From the NCBI RefSeq assembly GCF_051652165.1, contig NZ_JBOFTR010000007.1, forward strand, positions 124,001 to 188,000: DNA of 64,000 nt, in the 5' to 3' direction. Source of the stretch: Plesiomonas sp051652165. GTDB lineage: Bacteria; Pseudomonadota; Gammaproteobacteria; Enterobacterales; CAMTGL01. Positions 8,351 through 16,451 of this stretch are shown one piece after another. The notes under the pieces were generated by a model, which did not search any database, had not been told where the DNA came from, and was given only the letters and a program-made list of their open reading frames with translations. The position numbers and the translations under genes are program-made. Position 1 is the first letter of the stretch. Every line of letters starts with the position of its first letter.

Positions 8351-8369
8351 TATCTCACTGGTGTTTATT

Positions 8370-8401
8370 TCATGTAATTTATTTGTAAATAAATTACATG
8401 A
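8370..8401 (+). repeat. Perfect 15-bp-arm inverted repeat upstream of ybfA
   Basis: TCATGTAATTTATTT and its exact complement AAATAAATTACATGA are separated by two bases (GT). It lies about 120 bases before the ybfA start, just after the pgm terminator. There is no T run, so it looks more like an operator or an AT-rich cruciform site than a terminator. Confidence 0.7.
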
Positions 8402-8522
8402 TTAATCTATAATTGCTGCCTTTCAGCACAAATTGATTAAAAAATGTGTAGTAAACTTACGTATTACTGATTACACTGAAGATTATAAGAGTAAGAATAG
8501 TTTCTTATTTAGAGGGTGTTCT

Positions 8523-8723
8523 ATGTACCAGAAGTTTCCACGTGCTCAGATTCTTCTTCGTCGTATTGGCGTATTGGTTGCAGGCTCTCTAGCATTGCCT
8601 GTAATGGCGTTTCATCCTAGTCGTGCTCGATTTTATAGCTATTTACACCGAGTTTGGAGTAAAACGAGTAGTAAGCCGGTATGGTTAGCAAACTCTGAGC
8701 GTAGTATCCGCGATTTTTATTAA
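8523..8723 (+). CDS. ybfA: YbfA (DUF2517) small protein
   Basis: 66-residue protein matching E. coli YbfA (68 residues). Both share a variable N-terminus, a hydrophobic segment RRIGVLVAGSLALPVMAF, and the near-identical C-terminus ARFYSYLHRVWSKTSSKPVW. Its function is unknown; a single membrane helix or membrane association is likely. The frame is open further upstream, but ATG 8523 aligns with the family start. In E. coli potE-speF and the kdp operon separate pgm from ybfA; here they are adjacent. Confidence 0.9.
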   Translation: MYQKFPRAQILLRRIGVLVAGSLALPVMAFHPSRARFYSYLHRVWSKTSSKPVWLANSERSIRDFY

Positions 8724-8775
8724 GAATGTTTTTGTTTATAACGTAGGGCTTATTGAGCCATTACGTGATAAATAC

Positions 8776-8808
8776 AAAAAGCCTTCATCATGATGAAGGC
8801 TTTTTTAT
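8776..8808 (+). terminator. Terminator of ybfA
   Basis: Perfect palindromic stem AAAAAGCCTTCATC/GATGAAGGCTTTTT followed by more T residues, 53 bases after the ybfA stop. It is symmetric enough to work on both strands. Confidence 0.92.
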
Positions 8809-8998
8809 TGCAAGCATTGATGCAAAATAATGTAATTTTATAATTTTGCATCAAAATAGATACGCAAACTAAAAATATCTTTCATAGTGTATATACTCTG
8901 TTTTGATACCCCGTGGTTATTCATAAAATGGTAAAGCAGCCAACTGTTTTACAAATATAAATCGGAAAGTAACGTGTTGTCTGCATGGAGGTATGGCA

Positions 8999-9946
8999 AT
9001 GAGTACATTAATTCCAATAGGCGTAAGTGCTTGTACACTGGGTGAAAAAGTGCGATTTGATGGTGGGCATAAACGGCTTGCTTTCGCAACTGATGATTTA
9101 AAGCCATATGTGCGGTACTACCCTATATGCCCAGAAATGGCGATTGGTTTACCAAGCCCACGTCCAGCAATTCGACTGGTTAATACCAAAGAAGGGATTC
9201 GACTTGTTGGTAGTAGCCACGATATTGATGTTACGGATGCTATGTCCACATTTGCGCAGAACAAAGTGCCTGAGCTGAGTCATTTGTGTGGTTATATTGT
9301 CTGTGCTAAATCACCCTCTTGTGGTATGGAGCGGGTGAAAGTGTATGATGCCGAAGGCAAAAATGCAGAAAAAAGTGGCATTGGTATGTTTACCCACATG
9401 TTGATGGAGAAACTGCCATGGTTGCCGGTAGAAGAGGACGGGCGCTTAAATGATCCAGTACTGCGCGAGAACTTTGTTACCCGTATTTTTGCCCTACATG
9501 ATTACAATCAGCACTGTGCTGCGGGTATGACACGCGGTAAGCTTGTGACATTTCATAGCCGCTATAAATTGCTACTTTTGGCGCATAATCAGGCCGAATA
9601 TCGCACATTAGGTCGAATGATTGCCGATCTTGATGCTATGCCATTTGATCAATTATTGATTGAATACCGTAATAAACTGATGGCTGCACTTACCCATAGA
9701 GCTTCACGCCGTAACCATACTAATGTGTTATACCATATTCAAGGTTATTTCACTGATAAGCTCTCTGAAAAACAACGAGCTGAACTTTCTAAATTAATTG
9801 AGCGTTATCATTTAGGTACTCAACCCTTACTTGCTCCTATAACTTTATTGCGTCACTACCTACAAGAACACCCTAATGAATATTTAGGGCAACAAGTTTA
9901 CTTTGATCCTTATCCAGAAACGTTACTATTGCGTTATGGCCGTTAA
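8999..9946 (+). CDS. ybgA: DUF523-DUF1722 fusion protein (YbgA family)
   Basis: About 315 residues. The N-terminal half is a DUF523 domain (IPIGVSACTLGEKVRFDGGHKR; Cys-rich positions in YYPICPEMAIGLPSPRP and CAKSPSCGM), probably binding metal. The C-terminal half (from about residue 155, FVTRIFALHDYNQHC) is DUF1722, equivalent to the whole of E. coli YbgA (169 residues), with RNHTNVLYHIQGYF and QPLLAPITLLRHYL conserved. ATG 8999 is preferred over 8993 because GGAGG at 8987-8991 is then seven bases away. It is next to phrB, as E. coli ybgA is. Fused forms are linked elsewhere to thiouracil desulfurase activity, but the role here is not proven. Confidence 0.85.
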   Translation: MSTLIPIGVSACTLGEKVRFDGGHKRLAFATDDLKPYVRYYPICPEMAIGLPSPRPAIRLVNTKEGIRLVGSSHDIDVTDAMSTFAQNKVPELSHLCGYIVCAKSPSCGMERVKVYDAEGKNAEKSGIGMFTHMLMEKLPWLPVEEDGRLNDPVLRENFVTRIFALHDYNQHCAAGMTRGKLVTFHSRYKLLLLAHNQAEYRTLGRMIADLDAMPFDQLLIEYRNKLMAALTHRASRRNHTNVLYHIQGYFTDKLSEKQRAELSKLIERYHLGTQPLLAPITLLRHYLQEHPNEYLGQQVYFDPYPETLLLRYGR

Positions 9947-10014
9947 CTCACACAATAGGCTAAGTATTTATTATTTAATAAATACTTGGCCATAAAATAG
10001 GATAATAGGTCTCT

Positions 10015-11448
10015 ATGCGTCATTTAGTCTGGTTTAGACATGATTTACGCATACAGGATAACCGTGCATTGTTTGCTGCATGTGCTGATCCGAAAGCACA
10101 GGTGTTTGCACTGTTTATTGCTACGCCACAGCAGTGGGTAGAACATGCAATGTCATCTCGCCAAGCAGAATTTATCCGACAAAATATTGAATGTATTGCA
10201 AATAAATTAACTTCGATGAATATTCATTTCTTGTATCGTGAAGTTGCATTATTTGCTGATATACCAGACGTATTAGCTGCAATTATCACAAAATATAACA
10301 TTAATGCTCTGTTTTTTAACCGCCAATACGAGTGGAATGAGCAACAACGTGACACGGCTGTTATCTCAATACTTACGCCAAACTTACCGTGTTATTCTTT
10401 TGATGATCAATTGCTTACGCCACCAGGAACAGTAAAAACAGCGTGTGGTGAAATGTTTAAGGTATTTACGCCTTTCCGCCGTGCACTACTTACACAACTC
10501 TTTGCTGATGGTGTCCAATGCTTGCCTGCTCCAACGGCACGTTTAGCTCCTCAAGTAGGTACACTTATTACTGAAACTATAACGCCATTTAGTTATCCGT
10601 GTGAAACAAATCCTTTTTTCCCGGCAGGAGAGCAGGCCGCACTACAGCGTTTACGTCTGTTTTGTCATCAATATGTATCTGATTATCATCAGTACCGGGA
10701 TATTCCTGCACTCTCTGCAACTAGCCGTTTATCCGCTTATTTAAGTATTGGTGTACTCTCGGTTCGACAGTGTTTTAATCGATTACGGTTAGCACATCCA
10801 GAAGATTGGAACAAAGAGGAAACCGGTAGTTTCAGTTGGCTTAATGAACTCATTTGGCGAGAGTTTTATCATCACTTATTAGCCGCACATCCTAAGTTAT
10901 GCCGTTATCGCCCCTTTATTGCATGGACAGACTATGTACCTTGGAAAGATGATGCGACTTTACTCAACGCATGGCAACAAGGGAAAACAGGCTATCCTAT
11001 TGTTGATGCAGCCATGCGTCAGCTTAATGCGACTGGCTGGATGCATAATCGTTTACGCATGATTACAGCAAGTTTTTTTACTAAAGATTTACAACTTGAT
11101 TGGCGTTTAGGTGAGCGTTATTTTATGCAGCAATTAGTCGATGGCAACTTTGCAGCCAATAATGGTGGATGGCAGTGGTCAGCATCTACCGGTACAGATG
11201 CCACACCATATTTCCGCATATTTAACCCTACGACACAAGGGCAACGGTTCGATCCACAAGGTCATTTTGTCCGAGAATGGTTACCTGAATTGAGCAATGT
11301 ACCTGATAAGTTTATTCATACCCCACATGTATGGGCCGAAAAAACGCAGATAGAACTTATATATCCTAAACCTATTATTGAACATGCTATTGCTCGTCAA
11401 GAGACATTACTTGCATTTGAACAGGCAAAGTTATACTCAAAAATATAA
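10015..11448 (+). CDS. phrB: Deoxyribodipyrimidine photolyase
   Basis: Light-driven repair of cyclobutane pyrimidine dimers using FADH- and an antenna cofactor. 477 residues against 472 in E. coli. The N-terminal Rossmann antenna domain starts MRHLVWFRHDLRIQDN. The C-terminal FAD domain shows LSAYLSIGVLSVRQC, WLNELIWREFYHHLL, the substrate-site WMHNRLRMITASFF, and NNGGWQWSASTGTDATPYFRIFNP with the tryptophans of the electron-transfer chain. It lies 68 bases after the YbgA-type gene, the same pairing as E. coli ybgA-phr. Confidence 0.95.
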   Translation: MRHLVWFRHDLRIQDNRALFAACADPKAQVFALFIATPQQWVEHAMSSRQAEFIRQNIECIANKLTSMNIHFLYREVALFADIPDVLAAIITKYNINALFFNRQYEWNEQQRDTAVISILTPNLPCYSFDDQLLTPPGTVKTACGEMFKVFTPFRRALLTQLFADGVQCLPAPTARLAPQVGTLITETITPFSYPCETNPFFPAGEQAALQRLRLFCHQYVSDYHQYRDIPALSATSRLSAYLSIGVLSVRQCFNRLRLAHPEDWNKEETGSFSWLNELIWREFYHHLLAAHPKLCRYRPFIAWTDYVPWKDDATLLNAWQQGKTGYPIVDAAMRQLNATGWMHNRLRMITASFFTKDLQLDWRLGERYFMQQLVDGNFAANNGGWQWSASTGTDATPYFRIFNPTTQGQRFDPQGHFVREWLPELSNVPDKFIHTPHVWAEKTQIELIYPKPIIEHAIARQETLLAFEQAKLYSKI

Positions 11449-11582
11449 TTGATAGATATTTCAATATTTAACCTAAACAGTAAAACTTAACAATTTCACA
11501 GTGTAGCCCTGTATTTTGTTAAAAACCACGCATGGTATGATACAAACTATCAGTCTTTTCCTTTTTAGAGTGATTTTTGGCC

Positions 11583-12350
11583 ATGATAATGAAAAATAAA
11601 GAGTTAGAGCGTTTACTAAATAGTGAGCTTAGTGTAAATGCAATACATGATTATTGCCCTAATGGGTTACAAGTAGAGGGTTGCCCTGAAATTAAACGGA
11701 TCATTACGGGTGTTACTGCAAGTCAAGCGTTAATTGATACAGCAGTCACCCAAAATGCTGATGCTATTCTTGTTCATCATGGTTATTTTTGGAAAAATGA
11801 ATCTCCTGTTGTAAAAGGCATGAAAAAACAGCGTTTAAAAACGTTATTACTCAATGATATTAATTTGTTAGCCTACCATTTACCGCTTGATGTTCATCCT
11901 GTTTTAGGTAATAACGCCCAATTAGCACAACATCTTGGTATTGAAGTTAGCAGTGGTTTAGAGCCTGATAATCGTTTTTCAGTCGCACTACAAGGGCATT
12001 TTGCGCTGCCGATTACAGCTGAACAATTAAATGAACGTTTAGCTCACGTGTTACAACGTGCACCATTGCAATGCAGTAGTGATAATGCCCCAGCATTAAT
12101 TCAGCGAGTGGCTTGGTGTACTGGCGGGGGGCAAAGCTATATTGAACAAGCTGCAGAAGCTGGGGTTGATGCCTTTATTACTGGTGAGGCTTCTGAACAA
12201 ACTATTCACGTAGCACGTGAAATGGGTATTCATTTTTTTGCAGCGGGCCATCATGCTACAGAACGTTTTGGTATTAAAGCTCTTGGTAAGTGGTTACATA
12301 GCTCATATGGTTTACATGTGACATTTATTGATATTGAAAACCCTGTCTAG
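11583..12350 (+). CDS. ybgI: YbgI/NIF3 family metal-binding hydrolase-like protein
   Basis: NIF3 (DUF34) family protein with a dinuclear metal site, thought to form a toroidal hexamer; its biochemical role is unsettled (GTP cyclohydrolase I type 2-like). About 255 residues. Metal ligands appear in ILVHHGYFWK (His pair near residue 64), YHLPLDVHPVLGNNAQL, and FAAGHHATERFG near the C-terminus. VAWCTGGGQSYIEQA and ITGEASEQTIH are also conserved with E. coli YbgI (247 residues). The frame opens at a TTG at 11577; ATG 11583 or 11589 are the real candidates, and 11589 matches the E. coli N-terminus best. Confidence 0.93.
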   Translation: MIMKNKELERLLNSELSVNAIHDYCPNGLQVEGCPEIKRIITGVTASQALIDTAVTQNADAILVHHGYFWKNESPVVKGMKKQRLKTLLLNDINLLAYHLPLDVHPVLGNNAQLAQHLGIEVSSGLEPDNRFSVALQGHFALPITAEQLNERLAHVLQRAPLQCSSDNAPALIQRVAWCTGGGQSYIEQAAEAGVDAFITGEASEQTIHVAREMGIHFFAAGHHATERFGIKALGKWLHSSYGLHVTFIDIENPV

Positions 12351-12752
12351 TTAATTAAGAAATCAAGTTATTAGCGTCTAATTTTATTTTTAGTATAGGG
12401 ATAGGCGCTACATAGTCTCTTTTCATATAAAGTCTTGTGCATACGGTCACTATAGTGAAATATTCAGTCAGTAGCATGCAGTGCTTCGCATGGTTACTCT
12501 TGAAAGTTTATTTATTGCATGGTCATGCTACGAAAAATATTGTTAGATAACACAGTATTTAGGTTTTTATCGCCTGACTTTGGGAGAGGGCATTTGGTCA
12601 TAAAATAATGCATAACGTTATCTGTCAGTATTATTTTCTGCTGTTTTACCTGATGAGTTTTGTCGGTTAAGCCCCAACTTATTCAGGTAATCAATTGATA
12701 ATGTAATAAAGCTAATATTTATTTTATACTTTACACGGATGAGGACTTGCTC
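12351..12752 (+). other. Non-coding gap ybgI-phaB
   Basis: About 400 bases without a credible gene. It holds an inverted repeat GTAGCATG (12471-12478)/CATGCTAC (12524-12531) with a 45-base loop, and no clear T-run terminator. E. coli has pxpBAC-nei and other genes between ybgI and gltA; none of them is left here. Confidence 0.5.
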
Positions 12753-13499
12753 ATGGATAAATCACAAGTATGTTTGGTTACAGGTGGTGCAGGCGGTATT
12801 GGTCGTGAAATTTGTCGTCGCATGGCTATTGAAGGGTTTACTGTTATTGCCGGTTGCACCAGTCTTGAAAGTAACAATGCACGCGAATTTGTGCAAGAAA
12901 TAGAGCAAAATAATCTTAATATTATACTACGTGCGTTTGACGTTAGTGATTTTGAGATGTGTCAACGAACCATTTTAGATATTGAAGAGACCATTGGCCA
13001 AATAACCGTATTAGTTAATAATGCAGGTATCACGCGTGATGGTACTTTACGTAAAATGAGCCGTAATCAATGGGATGAAGTGCTCTCTGTAAACCTAGAC
13101 AGTGTATTTAACCTTTCGCGTGCGGTGATTAATCCGATGCTTGAGCGTCAATATGGCCGAATTATCAATATCTCATCAATTAACGGGCAAAAAGGGCAAT
13201 TTGGACAGTGTAACTATGCAGCAGCAAAAGCTGCTATGTATGGTTTTAGCAAATCACTGGCACAAGAAACCGCATCAAAAGGGATCACCGTTAATTGCAT
13301 CTCCCCTGGTTATATTGAGACGGACATGATCTTGGCTATTGACGAGCCTATTCGTGAAAATATCCGCAAGCAAATTCCAGTACAACGCTTTGGTCAGGCA
13401 AGTGAAGTGGCTCGTTCAGTTGCTTTTTTAGCTGCTCCTGAAGCCGGCTTTATTACCGGTGCCAATTTAGCCATGAATGGTGGCCAGTACATGGATTAA
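12753..13499 (+). CDS. phaB: PhaB-type acetoacetyl-CoA reductase (SDR)
   Basis: NAD(P)H-dependent short-chain dehydrogenase of 248 residues, most like PhaB, which makes (R)-3-hydroxybutyryl-CoA for polyhydroxybutyrate. The cofactor loop is TGGAGGIGREIC at residues 9-20, NNAG is near 89, and the catalytic Ser-Tyr-Lys are in ISSINGQKGQFGQCNYAAAK. The NGQKGQFGQ-NY segment separates PhaB enzymes from FabG. ATG 12753 is seven bases from GAGGA, so the upstream TTG is not used. No phaC, phaA or phasin gene is nearby, so PHB synthesis cannot be inferred from this window; FabG-like activity on other acyl substrates is possible. Confidence 0.82.
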   Translation: MDKSQVCLVTGGAGGIGREICRRMAIEGFTVIAGCTSLESNNAREFVQEIEQNNLNIILRAFDVSDFEMCQRTILDIEETIGQITVLVNNAGITRDGTLRKMSRNQWDEVLSVNLDSVFNLSRAVINPMLERQYGRIINISSINGQKGQFGQCNYAAAKAAMYGFSKSLAQETASKGITVNCISPGYIETDMILAIDEPIRENIRKQIPVQRFGQASEVARSVAFLAAPEAGFITGANLAMNGGQYMD

Positions 13500-13588
13500 C
13501 TTGCCACAATCAATGGCACACGTAAAATTGTAAAAATAGAAGCAAAGATAGAGATAAAATAAACAGATTTCTAAAGTGATATCGAAAA

Positions 13589-13624
13589 GAAAAGCCTCAA
13601 TGTAAATGCATTGAGGCTTTTTTC
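13589..13624. terminator. Bidirectional terminator between phaB and gltA
   Basis: AAAAGCCTCAATG (13591 on) pairs with CATTGAGGCTTTTTT across a six-base loop. T-rich tails on both strands let it stop rightward phaB and leftward gltA transcripts. Confidence 0.9.
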
Positions 13625-13747
13625 GGTCTGTTGCTTGAGGCGTTATTTCTGCAAAGCTGTTATTTTGTCATCGTAGTGATATCGTTTAAAAATAGCTTTG
13701 CGTTTATGAGCGTTACTGCCATACCGCATTTAAGTACAATATTTATA

Positions 13748-13827
13748 CTATTCAGCTATTCAGCTATTCAGCTATTCAGCTATTCAGCTATTCAGCTATT
13801 CAGCTATTCAGCTATTCAGCTATTCAC
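13748..13827. repeat. 8-bp tandem repeat CTATTCAG, nine copies plus one imperfect
   Basis: CTATTCAG occurs nine times without error from 13748 to 13819, and a tenth copy (CTATTCAC, 13820-13827) forms the last coding bases and stop codon of gltA. Read on the gltA strand, the unit is CTGAATAG. The array occupies the start of the gltA 3' untranslated region. Confidence 0.97.
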
Positions 13828-15109
13828 GTTCATGCATTGATTTAAACTCACGTTGTGCTTCACCCGTATATAACTGACGTGGGCGAGCAATGCGTAATGC
13901 ACCCTCACTGTGCATCTCATTCCAATGAGCGATCCAACCTACTGTACGAGCAATAGCAAAAATCACTGTAAACATTGATGTTGGAATACCCATCGCTTTT
14001 AAAATAATGCCGGAATAGAAATCAACGTTCGGATACAGTTTTTTCTCAACGAAGTAAGGGTCTGATAGTGCAATACGCTCAAGCTCCATAGCTACATCGA
14101 GTAGAGGATCACGGATATCCAACGTTTTTAGTACTTCATGACATGTATCACGCATAACAGTGGCGCGCGGATCGTAGTTTTTATACACACGATGGCCAAA
14201 ACCCATCAAGCGGAAAGGGTCATTCTTATCTTTAGCTCTGGCGATAAATTCAGGAATGCGATCAACTGAGCCAATTTGCATCAGCATATTTAAACAAGCT
14301 TCGTTTGCCCCACCGTGAGCAGGCCCCCATAAAGAAGCGATACCCGCTGCGATACAAGCAAACGGATTTGCACCTGAAGAGCCAGCTGTTCTAACGGTCG
14401 ATGTTGAGGCATTTTGCTCGTGATCAGCATGTAAAATCAGGATTTTATCCATTGCACGGGCAAGTACCGGATTCACTTCATACTCTTCACACGGCGTTGC
14501 AAACATCATATACAGAAAGTTAGCAGCATAAGAGAGATCATTGCGCGGATAAATAAAAGGCTGACCAATAGAGTATTTGTAGCACATTGCAGCCAGCGTT
14601 GGCATTTTGGATAACAAGCGGAACGCAGCAATAGCCCGGTGTTCATCATTGTTAATATCTAATGAATCATGATAAAACGCTGCTAATGCGCCGCTTACCC
14701 CACACATCACAGCCATCGGATGTGCGTCGCGGCGAAACCCATGATAGAAACTGGATAATTGCTCATGCACCATAGTGTGGCGTTTTACAGTATGTAAAAA
14801 GTTGTCATACTGGGTTTTGGTTGGTGTTTCACCGTATAACAAAATATAGCAAACTTCGAGATAGTCAGATTTATTCGCGAGTTGGTCAATCGGAAAGCCT
14901 CGATGCAGCAATATCCCAACATCACCATCAATGTAAGTAATTTTCGACTCACATGCAGCAGTAGACATAAATCCGGGATCGAAAGTAAACAAGCCGTGCG
15001 TCCCTAACGGGCGAACATCGACCACATCATTACCCAATGTACCTTTATAAATGGGCAAATCAATGGACTCATTGTCGCTCAATTGCAGAGTGACTTTTTG
15101 TTCTGCCAT
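13820..15109 (-). CDS. gltA: Citrate synthase (type II)
   Basis: Condenses acetyl-CoA and oxaloacetate to citrate, the entry step of the TCA cycle. 429 residues against 427 in E. coli. Active-site segments are GPAHGGANEACL (His near 265), MGFGHRVYKNYDPRA (His near 306) and YPNVDFYSGIIL with the catalytic Asp near 363. The N-terminal beta domain typical of the NADH-inhibited hexameric enzyme is present. The C-terminus ends FKSMHERE and the TAG stop belongs to an 8-bp tandem repeat; E. coli ends FKSDIKR. It is divergent from sdhCDAB across a 611-base control region, as in E. coli. Confidence 0.97.
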   Translation of the reverse strand: MAEQKVTLQLSDNESIDLPIYKGTLGNDVVDVRPLGTHGLFTFDPGFMSTAACESKITYIDGDVGILLHRGFPIDQLANKSDYLEVCYILLYGETPTKTQYDNFLHTVKRHTMVHEQLSSFYHGFRRDAHPMAVMCGVSGALAAFYHDSLDINNDEHRAIAAFRLLSKMPTLAAMCYKYSIGQPFIYPRNDLSYAANFLYMMFATPCEEYEVNPVLARAMDKILILHADHEQNASTSTVRTAGSSGANPFACIAAGIASLWGPAHGGANEACLNMLMQIGSVDRIPEFIARAKDKNDPFRLMGFGHRVYKNYDPRATVMRDTCHEVLKTLDIRDPLLDVAMELERIALSDPYFVEKKLYPNVDFYSGIILKAMGIPTSMFTVIFAIARTVGWIAHWNEMHSEGALRIARPRQLYTGEAQREFKSMHERE

Positions 15110-15720
15110 AACATTCTCCTTTGCTCTTATTTTTTGAATCCCGATGCAGAATCTAGCCTAAAAATAGAGTGACGTAGGGTGTATCGAATCATTTGGTACT
15201 GCTGTGCCGCCGTTCACCCCAGCTAGTTTGAATTGCTTTTGCCAATGTTGCACAAGTTCACGAGTAGGAAAAGAGGTATCTGGTTGAACTTTGCACATTA
15301 GCAGCATTTTTAATGCGTATTTTGTAACCGACCGTGATGATACATGTCAATTTTGTTTGTTATATTTCATTTAATAATAAAACACGGTCTATGTCTCATA
15401 GTTTGTTTAAAATTTATTAACAACTCTTTCTTGAATTGTAATGCCATGTTGCGAAAAGTATACTATGCACAGGTCTTCAGGCTAATAAATATGTTACTAC
15501 GCTGTAAAACAAACTTGTTTATACGCAGGGTTACTGTACTGCACGTTGACATGTCGTTTAAGCGCGTCGTGTTGTTGTGTATGTTGTTATTATCAATGTG
15601 GTTATATAACAGCATTATCGAGTTGCGGTACTGAACAATACTGAAATGAACAATGTGGCCAGTAACGTTGAGTGGCATGAAGGTTAATAAGGAAAACAAA
15701 CTGAGCTCACATGGAGCGGC
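15110..15720. promoter_or_regulatory. Divergent gltA-sdhC control region
   Basis: 611 bases with no credible gene: the two overlapping open frames of about 100 codons inside have no homology I recognise and oppose each other. In enterobacteria this interval carries ArcA, CRP and other sites for both operons. It is AT-rich with several TTTAAT/TTAACA-like tracts, but no single site can be assigned confidently by eye. Confidence 0.6.
15436..15464 (+). promoter_or_regulatory. Candidate sdhCDAB-suc promoter
   Basis: TTGTAA (15436-15441) and TATACT (15459-15464) with a 17-base spacer. Transcription would start near 15471, giving a leader of about 250 nt before sdhC. That is close to the roughly 220-nt sdh leader of E. 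coli, where sRNAs such as RyhB and Spot 42 act. Confidence 0.5.
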
Positions 15721-16110
15721 ATGGGCAGAACCGTGAATAAGCAAAGACCTGTTAACCTTGATCTGAAAACGATCAGCTTCCCGATTACCGCTATCGCCTC
15801 TATTCTTCATCGAGTTAGCGGTGTTATTACCTTCATCTCTCTGGGAATACTTTTATGGTTACTCTCGCTTTCGCTCTCGTCTGAGCAAGGTTTTGAGAGT
15901 GCCCGCGCTATTGTTGACTCTTTTTTCGTCAAACTGATTTTATGGGGCATGCTAACTGCACTGGCTTACCATGTGGTCGGTGGTATTCGCCATTTATTGG
16001 CTGATATGGGATATGGCGAAGAGAGTCTTAGAATAGCAAGCCGTACTGCAAAAATTGCTTTTATTATTACCGCTATTTTATCTCTATTAGCAGGAGTCTT
16101 GGTATGGTAA
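15721..16110 (+). CDS. sdhC: Succinate dehydrogenase cytochrome b556 subunit
   Basis: Membrane anchor of complex II that shares haem b and the ubiquinone site with SdhD. 129 residues, same length as E. coli. KQRPVNLDLKTISFPITAIASILHRVSGV contains the conserved Ser and Arg of the quinone pocket, and the haem-ligand His is in TALAYHVVGGIRHLLAD near residue 84. Three transmembrane helices are visible. sdhD starts inside its last codons. Confidence 0.97.
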   Translation: MGRTVNKQRPVNLDLKTISFPITAIASILHRVSGVITFISLGILLWLLSLSLSSEQGFESARAIVDSFFVKLILWGMLTALAYHVVGGIRHLLADMGYGEESLRIASRTAKIAFIITAILSLLAGVLVW

Positions 16111-16451
16111 CGAATGCAACTGCGTTTGGCCGTAGTGGGATACATGACTGGCTGTTATTGCGTGCTACAGCAATTATCATGACCTTGTATATCCTGTACT
16201 TATTAGGTTTTATCATCTCTGCACCAGCCATAACTTACGGTATCTGGAAAAGTTTTTTTTCATTGGGTATCACGCAAGTTTTTACACTTTTAGCTGTAGT
16301 GTCGGTACTGGTACATGCATGGATTGGCCTATGGCAAGTGCTAACCGATTACATCAAACCTTTGGCGTTACGCTTAGCACTGCAATTTGCTGTGATCATT
16401 GTTTTGTTGGTTTATGTCATTGCAACTGCTGTTATTGTGTGGGGTGTTTAA
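16104..16451 (+). CDS. sdhD: Succinate dehydrogenase membrane anchor subunit
   Basis: Second membrane anchor of complex II, 115 residues as in E. coli, with three transmembrane helices. GRSGIHDWLLLRATAIIMTLY opens the chain, and HAWIGLWQVLTDYIKP carries the conserved His and the Asp-Tyr next to the quinone site. It overlaps sdhC by 7 bases and is followed at once by sdhA, which points to translational coupling. Confidence 0.97.
   Translation: MVTNATAFGRSGIHDWLLLRATAIIMTLYILYLLGFIISAPAITYGIWKSFFSLGITQVFTLLAVVSVLVHAWIGLWQVLTDYIKPLALRLALQFAVIIVLLVYVIATAVIVWGV

Noticed and set aside
13748..13827. CRISPR array
   Set aside because: The 8-bp units are directly abutting with no spacers.
15344..15810. 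Overlapping frames of 96 (+) and 115 (-) codons in the gltA-sdhC gap
   Set aside because: They oppose each other, have no recognised similarity, and one runs into sdhC; the interval is the known control region.
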